In this document: one piece after another, positions 1 to 20,890 of the stretch
How positions within the stretch are numbered: the stretch's first letter is position 1
Layout of the letters: each line of letters starts with the position of its first letter
Assembly (NCBI RefSeq): GCF_963855985.1
Contig: NC_087112.1
Span: 10,418,501 to 10,482,500 of the forward strand
Direction: 5' to 3'
From: Ostrinia nubilalis
Lineage: Eukaryota; Arthropoda; Insecta; Lepidoptera; Crambidae
DNA length: 64,000 bases
Notes under the pieces: model-generated
Told to the model about the DNA's origin: nothing
Seen by the model: only the letters and a program-made list of their open reading frames with translations
The model's database searches: none
Position numbers and translations under genes: made by a program

Positions 1-1
1 G

Positions 2-8719
<8,718 letters not shown>

Positions 8720-9957
8720 ACGTAGCGTAACGTATTGTAAATGTAGTAGTAGCCTAGTTTAGGTGGACAGACGAGTGGCGGCGGCCATTTTGATGGCTAC
8801 GCAAACTCTTTGGGGACCGATTGTTGCTGTTTCTAATTATATTTGATACCCAGTTACTGCTTTAGTTTTTTCTAGAGAGCTTGAGCATAAAAAAGATAGG
8901 AGGAGAAGACAATCTACATACAAAGTGCGCTCAGGCAACGCACATAGACAACGCTCACGGACATGACATCGTAAATTATCGCAAACCAGTCTAAACCAGT
9001 GCGAGCGCGAATGCCGCCCGATTGAGACGCATCTGTGTGCGTATGCGAAATGAAGTACATACTGGTGATTGTCTTCTGTTATTATCTATTTTGTCGCTTG
9101 AGGCGATAAGTGTTATTGTAACAACCATGCTTCAATAGAAGCATGTAATTAGTGTTAATTAATGTCTAAATTACGCTAGAATCGGACCTCAGACAGTAAA
9201 TTTGGTACGCCATCAAAACGGCCGGCCATTGTATATTTTATATATGTGTTAGCACGGACCAATGTGTGTTGTTGTAGCGGTTTTATTTTGTCTGTGGATA
9301 GACGCGTTCCCATCCTTGTCTATGGTACTTGAACCCGGGACCGGTCCCTTTTTATATGCAGCTTAGAAATGCTTGTTTATGATCAATTTAATACTGTACT
9401 TTTTAATATGACATTTTGCTTAATCTAATTTCATTTGACATCGAAAATCATGACATTCTCCCCACAGCGTAATATTATTTTGAATTTGACATTCAATAAA
9501 TCCCACACATTTTGACATTTAATATTAAACTAATCATAATCTTACCTTGGCCTTTTAGACTTAAATTCACATGTAAATAAAAACATGAATCATTTCGTCA
9601 GTCAGTTTAATCTTCATTAAAAATTGACAGAAGATCGTAACCATAGATTACAAAATTAGTTATTCTTGTGTAATAAGTCCATTTATCTGTATTTTTGTAC
9701 CTTTATGGTTGACCTCTCGTTTATGCGAACGCGTCTTTACACTATGGAATCCGGTACGGTCAGCATATACGCGATGCATAAATAAATACATCGCTTCACC
9801 ACGCACTACTTGACGTTGGTGAAATTGGTATGTGAAATGGCATAATTATGAATTGGTGAAAAAAGTAACTATAGCAATTTTAGGACTAAAAAGTTTATGT
9901 AAAAGTTTGTATAAGGTTTATTTTTGTGCAATAAATATATGATGTATTATGATTATG
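8720..9957 (+). other. 3' UTR and downstream flank of the PHF2-like gene
   Basis: No coding signal follows the stop at 8719. AATAAA motifs occur at about 9494, 9782 and 9932; any could serve as the polyadenylation signal, so the transcript end is not fixed. A pair of gaagacaatc/gattgtcttc ends at about 8910 and 9070 hints at a degraded inverted-repeat element. Confidence 0.4.
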
Positions 9958-10407
9958 TACAGTCGCGGAATGAAAAGGTTCGTCACCTTAGTGTCGGTTT
10001 TTGCTTGCACTAGGTACTGTAGGAGTCAAACCTGCCAACATAACAGTGCAAGAAACAGTGCTGCTAACATTTAAATAAATATGACGTTTGCTAACGAATA
10101 AGGTTTTGCTTGTTTATTTTTCTATCCCATTAGTGCAATATTACAAAATGTAGTTTTTTTATTTAATAGATAATGGCAGGTTGAACCAACAAGAAGGTTT
10201 TAGTTTATCAATCATAATAATCTTCTTGACAAGTTGTTTGACACAACTTTGATGTGAATAATTTTGAACTTTACTGACGAGCAGTTAAAGATTATTTTCT
10301 CTAACTCGAGATTATTCTGTAACATAGTTTCAAAAGGTAATATGTGCTCGCGATTCGTTGAATGAATCAATTTGAAAACTGACGAACCTTTTCATTCCGT
10401 GACTGTA
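9958..10407. mobile_element. Mariner-like MITE, 450 bp
   Basis: The terminal inverted repeats run from tacagtcgcggaatgaaaag to cttttcattccgtgactgta and extend about 28 bp with one or two mismatches. The ends begin and finish with TA, as expected for a Tc1/mariner-type target. No transposase frame is present. Confidence 0.8.
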
Positions 10408-11810
10408 CTACAATGCAAATGATCTCATTCAACTCAAATTTTCAAGATTATCCAACAATTTCTAACGTGAAGTAGTGCACAGGCAACAGTCATACAATAG
10501 TAGTAAGTTTTTTCATTTTGACATTTTTTTGTTGCCACTTTGTACTTTTTCGGGAACGTAACCGATAAAAGGTATTCATTAAATTTTATGTAAAAGTGCT
10601 ACACAGGCCGTATTAATGTCATTAAACTGATAATGACACTTTACGCCGATGCGTATCTCTTTCTAAAGATTAAAGCCACTTGAATACATTTGTGTATCCA
10701 GGCATTATTATTATTATTGGACGGCTATTATAAATTTATTATAAGACTGTTTTACATGACAAAGGAAACTGCATTTTTTCTAACATTTTTTTGCGAAACG
10801 TACATTACGTACACACGTTTTTTTCTACACATTTTTATATTTGATCCACCTGTGTCATGTAAGGCATGCTTTATTTTGTGTAAGAGATCTGATAGTTAAT
10901 TAATTTAGTAATTAGTTTTCTAATTGATGTGATAAAATCATCTTTATAGACGGGACGGACGATATATGTATAAAAATGTACTATCTTAATATTTTCTTTC
11001 ATATTTCTATTCGTATTAGGAAAGTTATATTCGTTTCACGTTTTTCTATTGGAAAAATTACTTAAAAAAAGACATAAAAAAATGATTTTTTAATACTTTC
11101 TGATCATAAAACTCACCACCGAATCATATATGTGTAAATATTAAATAGCGGTAAATATATAGGTTGGATGTGTTGTGCTTTCACATGGTTTGTTATGTTT
11201 TTTTAGTATTAGTGTATGTAAGTATGAGTTTTCTTGCTGTTAATTTGTTGTATTGGGGCAGGTGCAAAATATATCTGACATATAATAAAAATAGCAAATA
11301 AAGAAATCAAGTTAACTTGACAAAAATATAATTTTGATGTGATTTGTTGGACTACTTAAAAAGTTTTTTATTTGACAATTTATTTCCCTACATTATGTAG
11401 AATGTATTATACACATTAGCTTTAAATTCATCAAATAAATTCGTAGATCATATTTGACAATACTATTAGATATTATTACATTTTGGTTTAAAAAATCTTA
11501 TTTTCGATATTCTTAAGTATCTAACCTCAAAGGTAAAAAATCTATAGGAATTTATAATAAACAGTTTTGCTTCTGCCCCACCTAAATAATATGATTTCTC
11601 ATATCTATACAGGGTGAGTTTTCGATGTGAAAATCACAAATTATTTAGATAAGGTTTCTACGTGTAGAGTGCGCTCTATTTTTGTATCATTTCATATCAT
11701 GATCTTTTTGTAAAACAGTTGTATGAACAGAACGTTAATTCCCAATGAATTTTGAGCTCTATATTTTTATTCTACTCCAGTTGTTAACATTTTGTCGCGT
11801 TTAGCCCTTC
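10408..11810. other. AT-rich intergenic stretch without recognisable gene
   Basis: I see only short frames and A/T homopolymers here, with no splice-consistent exons, no SINE boxes and no inverted-repeat ends. Confidence 0.5.
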
Positions 11811-11937
11811 CGGGCTAGGATTCGCGCTGTGATAAAATTTTATCGATGATTTTAGACGACAAATGTATGGACTTATCGCGTAAAATGATAAAATTGCGTG
11901 ATGAAACGCTTATCGCGGTGCTCATCCTAGGCCTACT
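11811..11937. mobile_element. MITE, gataaaattttatcgatg family, copy 1
   Basis: The ends gggctaggattcgcgc and gcggtgctcatcctaggcc are imperfect inverted repeats around a gataa/ttatc-rich core. A second copy in opposite orientation lies at 18,711-18,840. Confidence 0.65.
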
Positions 11938-12343
11938 GGTGAAGGAATTAAATTATTTTCACACTCCTTCGGCTAAGCTAAGATATGGACGTCATTCGAC
12001 AACTGTTTATCAATGAGTAACCACAAATTGTATTCGGTTTCGGTTTAAGACCAGCATTTTGCATTTTGTGCTTGTCGTTTAACATTACATTTTCAATCAG
12101 CTTTAAAAAAATTCGTATTCACCAGGAGAGCAAATGTCTCCCGACAGCGGAAATGTCTATGAAAAAACATACGGGTCGAATTGAGAACCTCCTCCTTTTT
12201 TTTGAAGTCGGTTGAAAAGTCGACGTCATACCTGTCAAGTAGACATTATAATTATAGTCAAACAGTTCTAAAACTTCAAATGCCAAAATCTGAACTACCC
12301 AGTATTGATAGTAGCGCCCTCCTGTAAATGTCATAATTATAAC

Positions 12344-12470
12344 CCTATCGAGCTTACTGTGCACCTCGCTGGAATGCGACTCTCCCTCCCACACACGTCG
12401 GCCTTCGCTCCGTCAGTACTAGAGCGTTGATGTGACGTCACGGCCAGGTACGCAGTTAACTCGATCGGAT
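12344..12470. mobile_element. MITE, gtgacgtcac family, copy 1
   Basis: The left end ctatcgagcttactgtgcac and right end gtacgcagttaactcgatcg are inverted, with a gtgacgtcac core near the right end. Relatives are at 19,004-19,325 and 43,626-43,772. Confidence 0.7.
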
Positions 12471-12516
12471 TGTCCTGTTGTCCAACGTGGCGAAAACCGG
12501 AATTAATAATCCAGTA

Positions 12517-13069
12517 TTAACAGTAGTGCCCTCCTATCAATGTCGTAGCTGTTTGGATCGTGGGCTCATTTCCGGAGGTCTGCTCTTTGAACGTTGAACT
12601 CCTTTTTGGACTCCTTTTTTCCGCTGCATGTGTCCACTTTGGGTTCTTTTGTATAATCAGTGCTGTTTCTTCAGTTTTCTCTTCCCGTCTTTGGGTTTCC
12701 TGAAGTAATTTTGCCGAGATGGCTTCCGTAGATAGCTTGGAAGTTGAGCGCTCAATCGCCATGATGAGCGGGTCGTAGTCATCTGTGAGCCCACTCAGTA
12801 TGATCACCGCAACGAGTTCGTCGTCCAGCGGCGATTCAATTTCACTTAGTTGATGTAAAATTTCTTTTATTTTGTTTAGGTAAACTTCCATTGAGCTACA
12901 ATCAGATAATTTATTGAACAGACTCCGCAGCAAACCCAATCTCCTGCTTAGTCCACGTCTCTCATACGTTTTCTGTAGTATTGTCCACGCTTCGTGGGCA
13001 CTTTTGGCAGTGCGTATATGCGGAATTATAGTCGGCGCCACGGACAGCGCGATGCGCGCTAAGGCCTTA
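12517..13069 (-). pseudogene. Ty1/copia gag fragment
   Basis: A minus-strand frame of about 180 residues shows the copia-type gag (UBN2-like) pattern: AHEAWTILQKTYE near the start, then an LFNKLSDCSSMEVYLNKI segment and a LTDDYDPLIMAIE segment. Frame-open sequence extends upstream of its first Met to about 13,069 and then ends abruptly. There is no protease, integrase or RT nearby and no LTR pair, so this is a dead fragment. Confidence 0.75.
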
Positions 13070-13319
13070 AATTATCATTATGACGATTTGTAAGAACTAT
13101 TTATTAGTCTAAACAAATAAAGAAATTTTGACTTTGACTTTGACATCCTTCTTCTTGTTGTCCTCGTTGGCCACTGCTTCTATGCAGTCCCACAACTCTT
13201 CATGGATTAGCACCATTCATATCGAGAACTTCCATGTGGAGTAATTTTCTGTCCCTTTTAGTCTCTCGATGCAGTTCTGACCGATTCCCATCGAAGCCAT
13301 CTTGAATACCGTTTGCCAG

Positions 13320-13835
13320 TGCCGGTCGTCGTTTCAGCCAAATGACGTCCACTGCTGGACAAAGGCCTCCCCCAAGGTTTTCCATAATGAACGGTCCTGC
13401 GCTGCCCGCATCCAGGCTCTTCCCGCGACCTTTACCAGATCGTCGGTCCACCTAGTAGGAGGCCTGCCCACGCTACGTCTTGCAGCCCGTGGTCGCCACT
13501 CGAGAACTTTCCTGCCCTAACGGCCATCGTCTCTACGAGCTATGTGCCCCGCCCACTGCCACTTGATTTTAGCAATTCTGCAAGCTATGTCGGTTATCTT
13601 GGTTCTCCTGCGGATCTCCTCATTTCTGATTCGATCACGCAGGGAAACTCCGAGCAAAGCCCGCTCCATCGCCCTTTGGGTGACCTTGAGCCTTGAGCCG
13701 GTGCCGGTACGGTAATAATTCCAAGTGCGCGATGTACGACCAATCTCGCGGGTATACGGGTGCTTTTCACTTCTTGCAACTACGCTATTATTCAGTGTTG
13801 GACAACTATGTTGCTTCCGGAACATTCCCATACTT
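13320..13835 (-). pseudogene. RTE-clade LINE, C-terminal end of the reverse transcriptase ORF
   Basis: The minus strand encodes the conserved end of lepidopteran RTE polyproteins: TKITDIACRIAKIKWQWAGH, then IARRDDGR. A stop at 13,517 interrupts the frame, and RSVGRPPTRWTDDLVKVAGR follows. The element is 5'-truncated and has lost its RT catalytic core. Short pieces of the same 3' end recur throughout the window. Confidence 0.85.
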
Positions 13836-14487
13836 AGGTTAGGTTAGTTGTTTATAGTAGGATTCTGCTGTATTTCCTCTCACAACATATTCCAAGTCTC
13901 CAAATACAGACTCCCATTCATCAAAATACAGATATGGAATTTCCGGAAACATGTTGTGAGGCATTTATTCTCGTAGTGAATACGATTCAAACATTATGAA
14001 CCTTCAAATTATAGATAATTTAGTTTCATTAAGTTAAAAATTACATTGAACACCAAAATGCTGCTCCTAAACCGAAAACAACGATATCAACAAGTGTTAT
14101 TAATTTATTAACAACCTTTGTTTTCTAGCACTACATAGATTTAAAACCAAGCGCCTTTTTGCTTAAGTAAAGTCTATATTAAATAAAGCCTTCAATATTG
14201 AAGGTGAAGGACGTCTGGTCGCCAATACGTTAGTTTATAGTTTGCACTAAATATCACTTATATGAAATTCTTGCAAAAACATATTTTCAATAAAATATTG
14301 GACACTGAGAGCCTTTTTCCTATGATTTCGGCACTCGTGCGGATCTGGGGGCCTAGTGTGAGTTTACGTCAAACGCATTCGATATCGACGGCTTAAAAAA
14401 GTGACATTAAATGTATGACAAATTGTACAGCGCCCCTAGCGGCAACTTTGAAGAACTAAAATCTTCATTATATTTTTAACGCAGTCA

Positions 14488-15159
14488 GCCATAGGAGCCG
14501 CTCGACGGAAACTACTCCAAAGTCAACGCCTTGCATTGATTTTTCTTTGCAAAGCTTACAGAATTGTGAGCACGGAGGCTCTGCCAGTCCTGGCTGGTGT
14601 ACTGCCGGTCGACTTAGATGTACAAAAGCGTGCGGCTATGTACTTCGCATCAAGGGAAAATATAACCTCCGATTTCTTAAATAGCCGCGATCGTTCTAAA
14701 ATAAGTCGATTATTTGATTCCCGAGAAGTCGTTGAAGAAGATTTACTTAATGAATGGCAAAAAAGATGGGATACGTCAGTCAAAGGACGTCACTTATATA
14801 AATTCTTCCCGAATGTACGCGAACGTCTAACTAGGCGATGGTTAGAAATCGACCATTACTCGTCGCAGTTCCTCACGGGACATGGCAACTTTAAACATAA
14901 ACTTCACGAATTCAAACTAGTTCCGTCTCCTTTTTGCGAGTGTTCCACTGATGATGTCAGTCATGAGCAGTCTGCCCATCATATCTTGTGGGAGTGTGAT
15001 CTTTGGAAACATGAACGTGATATAATGCTTAATTCAATACAACATACATCTGTTTCCGCAATTTATTACACCGATCTTGTCGCGACAAGGAAAAATTTCC
15101 GTGCTTTTAAGCGATTTTGTGAAAAATATTATTGGCAGGTAGTTGCTAATTGCTCATAA
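14488..15159 (+). pseudogene. R1-like ORF2 C-terminal fragment
   Basis: An open frame runs from the insertion boundary to TAA at 15,157-15,159. Its 207-residue part from the first Met (14,536) has the C-terminal cysteine-histidine cluster typical of R1-type ORF2: CECS, about 13 residues, then HHILWEC. The endonuclease and RT domains are missing because the element is 5'-truncated. Confidence 0.75.
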
Positions 15160-15448
15160 GATAGGCCCCCTTAATTTAATTTATTGTCCGTGGTGCATAA
15201 TCTTTTTCTTAAAGGTTTTAAACCTTTGTTTGTCACCTGTCATCCGCTTTGCAATGGAGGGAAGTCGAACCTTAATTTCGAACTCCTCCTATGTTCTTCT
15301 GATTAATTTCGTTGCGGGTCCAATGACAGTTTCACTTTCCCCCGGGACAAACTTGACCTTCATTGGTTGGGTTTTTGTGGCGGTCAAGCTGTAGATCCTG
15401 GCTACACAGGAGTTGCAGTGGTGGGAACGAGAGGTGGGAATAGTCCCG
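14488..15448 (+). mobile_element. 5'-truncated R1-clade-like LINE with 14-bp target duplication
   Basis: The insertion is bounded by the exact direct repeat ttttaacgcagtca at 14,474-14,487 and 15,449-15,462. It carries the end of ORF2 and a 3' UTR that finishes gtgggaatagtcccg with no poly(A). The same 3' end recurs at 18,168-18,230, 29,267-29,625, 30,312-30,531 and 48,892-49,148. R1-clade elements commonly make 14-bp target duplications, which fits. Confidence 0.85.
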
Positions 15449-15575
15449 TTTTAACGCAGTCAATATCGAATAGTGTCGGTATCGTGTAGCCCGCGGAATA
15501 GGAAAAATGTGTATGAAATAATAAAATGCTGATTAAATACGCGTGCCGAAAGCCGCGTCACAGGAAAAAGGCACT

Positions 15576-17007
15576 AATGCAATGTCAATAGCAATCATAA
15601 TACACTTAGCAACGTATTGACGGTGCGACGCCCGCGCATGTATGGGAGTTCGCGTAATAAATATATTGTAAATTATGAATTATGGTGAATGTATATTGTT
15701 GTGACTGAGGAAAGAGTTTTCTAGACGTATCCACACTATATGCGTTTTATTTCTTTTGCCAACTATACACCACAAAATTTTTATCACCGAAAAAAAAATT
15801 CTGGGTAATGAGTTATTGATACTGATCCTATTTATGCAAAAAAAAAGTTAAATAAAGTTACTCAAAATTTCCTCCCAAAATTGGTAATTTATGGACACAC
15901 GCGTCGCTAGCACTATTTACGTAAGATAATGTAACACTTATTAGAACTGAACATGGTCTAAGTTAGCTAAGTATGTAATAATAACATTGGAAGCGTGGTC
16001 GAGGCGTGAGCGCGGGGACTGACCGATAGCCCGCCCGCGTAATAATACCATTTTCCTGATTTCATGGATGTTTCCATGAAAATTTAACGTATTTTTTAAA
16101 ATATTTTTTTTGGCATCAGTGTGTTGTATTACTACCACCCCTGCCTGAGATGGGTGTGGTTTTGCAAAACAAAACTGTATATCAAAACCCTCAGTAATAT
16201 TATTAAAGATTTGCCACACTCGATGCGTTCTGCGGGCAGCGGTGAGGTCATCGTGAACGCAGCCCGCATCACGTATTAACAACATTGTCGCTCCGGGCTA
16301 TAAAATCTTTCATCGGTCGTGACAAGGCAATCTGTCAACGATTTGCGGTCTTTGTTCGTGCACGGTCAGATCTCATCAATACAAAATGTATAAAGGCTAA
16401 CAATGTTGCCATATTATGATGCGGGTTACGTTTACTTTGACTTCTGACTCGGAAAGCATCCAGTATTTTTATTTTCTATTGACGTTCATAAGTGCCACTT
16501 GTGGTCTAAACTGAATAAATATTTTTGATTTTGATTTTGAAACTCTTTAGGGGTCATTAAGTTTAGCGTTCTTACTGGGTCTTAATGTAATATAGAATTC
16601 TATTGGCGCAAATATTAATCCAAATAATAATAAGTGAACTTATAAAAAGATACACTAGGTTAAATGTATTTTTAATCAGTGTATAATACGCGTAAAACTT
16701 ATTTTATTGTTTTGTTGCCAGTATTTGCGAACAGAAAATACTCTGAAAAGTACAAAGAATTAAAAAAATAAAGACAAAACAAACAAAACAGCCGTAAATT
16801 GTTTTAAAAGTACAAAAACACATCTATAAAAAAGCATCTTATCTACTATGTTAATGTAACATTATATTTTACTTATACAATGAATAAAAATACTGCTTTA
16901 TTTACCTACTTTGCTTACTAATTAATACGTAACAACATTCAATTTGTTTAATAATGCAAATTATATAAAAAAAAACTAAAAACTAGGTTACACAGGTTCA
17001 GTTGACG
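15576..17007. other. Intergenic stretch; 3' flank of transporter gene 1
   Basis: A LINE-like tail (tgaataaatatttttgattt followed by gattt repeats) ends at about 16,545. Minus-strand polyadenylation signals (TTTATT on plus) at about 16,704 and 16,895 could end transcripts of the transporter gene at 17,008. The GC-rich block 15,990-16,300 has no clear identity; a tataaaat at 16,300 is noted but not called as a promoter. Confidence 0.4.
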
Positions 17008-20000
17008 TTATAAAAAAGGAATTTTAGCCTCTCTATTTACGATAAACTGTAATTCTCGATCATACCTTTGATTTTCATTAGAACAATTGCTAAAACAGTT
17101 TTCTATCTCTGACAACGTTTTATTTTTAGTCTCAGGTAAAATTACGTACATCACTAAAAGCGAAACTATCATTATTGTCGCGAATATTATTAAAACTCCC
17201 TCCAAGTGTACCACTGATAATAAATATGGAGTAGATTTTATTACTAATAATGAAGAAACAGATATTAACACCCCTGATAATAAAGTCCCAGCTGCTTTAA
17301 AATGCATATGGAAAACCTCCCCTATCAATGCTAAAGGGATCGATGTGCTTCCTAAGTTAGAAAACATTAACTGCAATATACATAATGAACTTAACCATGT
17401 GTTTTTAACGCCAACATAATTGTTATTCATTAAAAACACACATACACTAGTTACCAGTAAAGTAGCAGCGGAAAGGCACCCTGTAATCAACAATTGAGTT
17501 CTATGTCCTAAAATGGGAACAAAAAACAATGCGACTATTGACACGAAAGAGATTATAATGCTAGAATTCAATTGGTGCATATCGTAGTCTGTTCTTAACA
17601 TTTTCGTCGATTCTATCCATGATGCTGGTGCCCAATTCTTCCCTGATGATTCCATGAGGATTATCCCAAAAACGACTACAGTTATCGGTCTTAGGAATTC
17701 TTTGCTGGAATACTTCTTTATTATGTTCACTACCATTCCAATAGTTAAGTTGTTTCGTATCTTCATCAAAGCGTTCTTGGAAGTTGTCTTCAGCTCTTTT
17801 CTACCCTCGATGAAGATCAAATTATGATCTCCTGTCGTATTTTCTTCATGATCTTTCAACGCCAGCCAGTACGGGCTTTCTGGCCAAGTCATACAGATCC
17901 CAAAGGATAATATTTTCAGGAATAAAGCAGTCCACAAAATCTGGTAATTTGGACGCAAGATGAGACCCACCGTGGTTCCAATGTTCATAGATGCTGTTAT
18001 GAGATTCAGGAACACTCCTCTGTATTTCGGTGATGTGTATTCGCTGATTATGACTGTCCCTAAAAATAGGATAAAGGTTGAAAGATAATATAGAAATCTA
18101 AAATAATTATTTGCAGGAAATTACGCCCAAAATGCTTGAATCAGTGCATGATGTTTTAGGCTGGAACTGTGTAGTCAGGATCTACAGCTTGACCACCAAT
18201 AAAAACATAACCAGTGAAGGCCAAGATGGTAAATCGATGGTCTCAAAAAGATTCTATAAATAAGGATGATAAATACCTAAGATAACAGTGAATCCTGACA
18301 GCAGCCCATTCAGTGTGGCTCTTATGGTGTTGACCCTGGAGGCATCTGGGAAGGCGATCGTGATGCAGCTGAGGATCCCCGGCAATGTTCCCAGGATGAA
18401 GGTCAGTCTTCTGCCCACTTGGTCCATCAAGATGGATGAAGCAACAGTGCCGGCTACGGTGGCTATACTATAGTACCCTGTAAGTAAACAAATTAATTTC
18501 CTTATGTTACTTTAAGATGTCTTGACCATCAATCCCTAATTTTTAAGTGACCCCTATGGTAACATAGGAATTTTGTTTTAAAAGGGGTTTCTTAAAAATT
18601 TGGAATTGATTGTGAAGACGGTTATTAGTGCCTTTTCCTGTAATGCGGATTTTAGCACGCGTGCAACCAGCAGCGTGATTATCCTACGCAAGCCAAAGAT
18701 TATAGTAGACTAGTAGGCCTAGAATGCGCGCCGCGATAAGCTTTTATCGCGCCATTTTATCGATTTAACGCGATAAGCCCATACGTTTGTCATTAAAAAT
18801 CATCGATAAGATTTTATCACGGCCCGCATCCTAGCCCGGCAGATCTTTAGCCAAATGATGACCACAACTGGACAAAAAGGAAGGCCCAAAATTAAGCCGG
18901 TTGCATACCAAGAGCTAAGCTAAACTAATTTAGCTTAGCTCGCATAGCTGAGGTAGTTTTCCTTAGTTGTGTGTAGACTGCAAACACTAGCTTAGGTCAC
19001 AATCCTGTCAAGTTAACTGCGCATCTAGCTGCCGTGACGTCACATCGACGCTCTGAGCCCCGATTACGGTAATTTTTAACGTCAACAATCCAGACACGCT
19101 TCTCGATTCTGCGATACGATTGGTCGTTCAACAGCGTACGTCAGCTGTTTTGACCAATCGTATCGCAGAATCAGAAACGCGTCTGGATTGTAGACGTTAA
19201 AAGTTACCGTAATCGGGGCTCTGGTACCCACCCACGGACGGGACGGGGAACGTGAAGAGATGTGCGAGTGAGTGCGAGGACGAGCCGCATTCCAGCCAGC
19301 CAGGTGCGCACTTAACTTGACCTGTTTGTAACTTAGATCTTAGTCTGCAAACGTCTTTAATGTGTTTTTGGTTAAATCTCTACAATTACTTGAAAACAAA
19401 CCTAATAGAGATGTGTTGTTGTTGTCTTCTGTGCGTAACGTTTGTGGTGTGGGATATTGCAGCATCCCCGTGCTCAGGATACTGAAGAATACGGCTGACA
19501 TGTGCCACACCTGAAACGGTTATTGTTATTGTTGATTAGCCACAAAGTCGATTCGTCACGAAAAAATCACGTGTAGACTGTAGATTCGCACGTGTACCTA
19601 TAAATTTGTAGCATATGATTTTTGGAGTATCTATTGCCATATTTTGTTCTTCTTCTTCTTCTTCTTTTTTGATGTTGGCAATACACGTCGAGGTCGACTT
19701 GATTTGTGCCATTTGCAAGTTTTAAGTGAGACGAGTTACAAAATGGGATTAAGTGGGATGGGACTTGGGTTAATGATATAATGAAGGATGATAGATGATA
19801 CCCCTGCCCACCCTTTGAGTCTCAGTAAAGTTGTGGTGCTTTACTGAGACTTCTTAAGGACTACTTGAGAGAATCTGAAGAATCACGCTGCACTGTTTTG
19901 TTTCACATGCCCACACTCATGCACGTTCACGAACACTGGTTAATAATCCACCATTTTTACACATTAATAGTCGTCCAAACACGTCTTTAGAAAATAAAAC

Positions 20001-20559
20001 AAAACCGCTAACATGACGCTTCACATTTCCGCCAAGAAGTCTATATTTTGTTCATGACGGATTTATTTTTAATTGATGAAAATCTTTACTCGTAGCTAAA
20101 CTAAACGGCTTTAGTTTAGGCATTGTGGTGATTAGGCTCATCTCTGCTCATTCTAGGAATCGAACCTACGATTTTTGGATTGAGGGAGTCTTCTCTCTCT
20201 GGGCATTAAGGATTTAAGGCTGGGTTGCACCAACTGACAAACGTTTAAAATCTGTCAAACTCCATACAAGAAACACCGGTATATTGTTATTGTTACTGTT
20301 AAAGGTAGGTGGTGCAACTCAATAACTTAACATTCGAAAATATTTTTTATAACGGTAAATACTTGCAAAATAGGTACTGCAAAGGCTACAAAAATGTTTT
20401 AATATTTTCACAATAAAATAGCAATAAATAAAAAACTATGCGATGTTTCTAGATGTAAATGACTAGTGTCCCTTATCATTATTTCCGTTTTATTAAAATT
20501 AGAGCCGTTTGAAAAAAAAAATCATTACTTACTTGTCTAAAAAGCGAAGTTTTCTTCAT
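17008..20559 (-). CDS. Tret1-like: MFS sugar (trehalose-type) transporter, gene 1
   Basis: Four minus-strand exons (20,559-20,533; 19,510-19,402; 18,477-18,277; 18,059-17,008) total 1389 nt and 462 residues with matching phases. The start is a 9-codon micro-exon, MKKTSLFRQ, with a consensus gtaagt donor. Family motifs: DQVGRR after membrane segment 2, EYTSPKYRG in segment 4, WPESPYWL at the central loop, and LPETKNKTLSEIE at the end. The protein should be a 12-helix plasma-membrane carrier. It is the most divergent of the three: GHR replaces the second GRR, FHMHFKAAG replaces the usual [16 protein letters not shown] loop, and the first luminal part is shorter. It alone has the intron at 18,060-18,276. 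The substrate is not known. Confidence 0.85.
18168..18230 (-). repeat. R1-like 3'-tail fragment in transporter 1 intron
   Basis: The stretch tcaggatctacagcttgacc with ccagtgaaggccaa matches the R1-like 3' UTR seen at 15,360-15,430 in the opposite orientation. It occupies about a third of the 217-bp intron. Confidence 0.6.
18711..18840. mobile_element. MITE, gataaaattttatcgatg family, copy 2
   Basis: It is the reverse-orientation relative of the element at 11,811-11,937. The end pair is taggcctagaatgcgcgccg and cggcccgcatcctagccc, around a gataag/cttatc-rich core. It lies in an intron of transporter 1. Confidence 0.65.
19004..19325. mobile_element. MITE, gtgacgtcac family, copy 2, carrying a nested palindrome
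   Basis: The left end gtcaagttaactgcgcat and right end gtgcgcacttaacttgac are inverted, with gtgacgtcac near the left. It contains the 167-bp palindrome 19,055-19,221 and lies in an intron of transporter 1. Confidence 0.75.
19055..19221. mobile_element. Palindromic MITE nested in the gtgacgtcac MITE
   Basis: The ends gagccccgattacggtaa and ttaccgtaatcggggctc are exact inverted repeats. The arms continue for about 70 bp through ccagacgc and gattctgcgatacgattggt, with a few mismatches. Confidence 0.85.
20217..20322. mobile_element. Short MITE, ggctgggttgcac family
   Basis: The left ggctgggttgcacca and right ggtgcaactca ends are partly inverted around gtttaaaatctgtcaaactcc. A better preserved relative is at 42,465-42,681. 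Confidence 0.5.
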
Positions 20560-20890
20560 GCCGGCGTTTTTTATCAGTCGTTTCACTGCACAATGTGTCA
20601 TTATTATAACAATTAACACAATGCATTAATTAATAAAAACAAACAGCCACACAATGTTCATCAATGGATGACGAATGGGTACTAATGGTGGCAAATATTG
20701 TTCGCAAGTGTTCAGCGATATTTACACACACAAAAGATTCTTTATTTTGTTATTTTTACGCACGATAAAAGGGAATCGTGCTGAATGAACCTGTTTGTAT
20801 CATTAACATCTAGTAGCATAGCTACCAAGCGGCTTACTTATTGCTAGGTCTATAATGCTAAAGGCGAACCTAGGACATTCTGTAAACATA

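Larger units (their letters stand above)
14308..15575. mobile_element. Non-autonomous DNA element split by an R1-like LINE
   Basis: The left end gagcctttttcctatgattt and the right end caggaaaaaggcac are inverted, and both sides carry an outer ggcac(t/g)cg block. Without the LINE at 14,488-15,448 and one target copy, it would be about 290 bp. A lone relative of the end lies near 18,628. Confidence 0.55.

Noticed and set aside
15941..16285. 114-codon minus-strand frame and a tataaaat at 16,300
   Set aside because: No recognised domain, no codon-use or splice support, and no partner exon.
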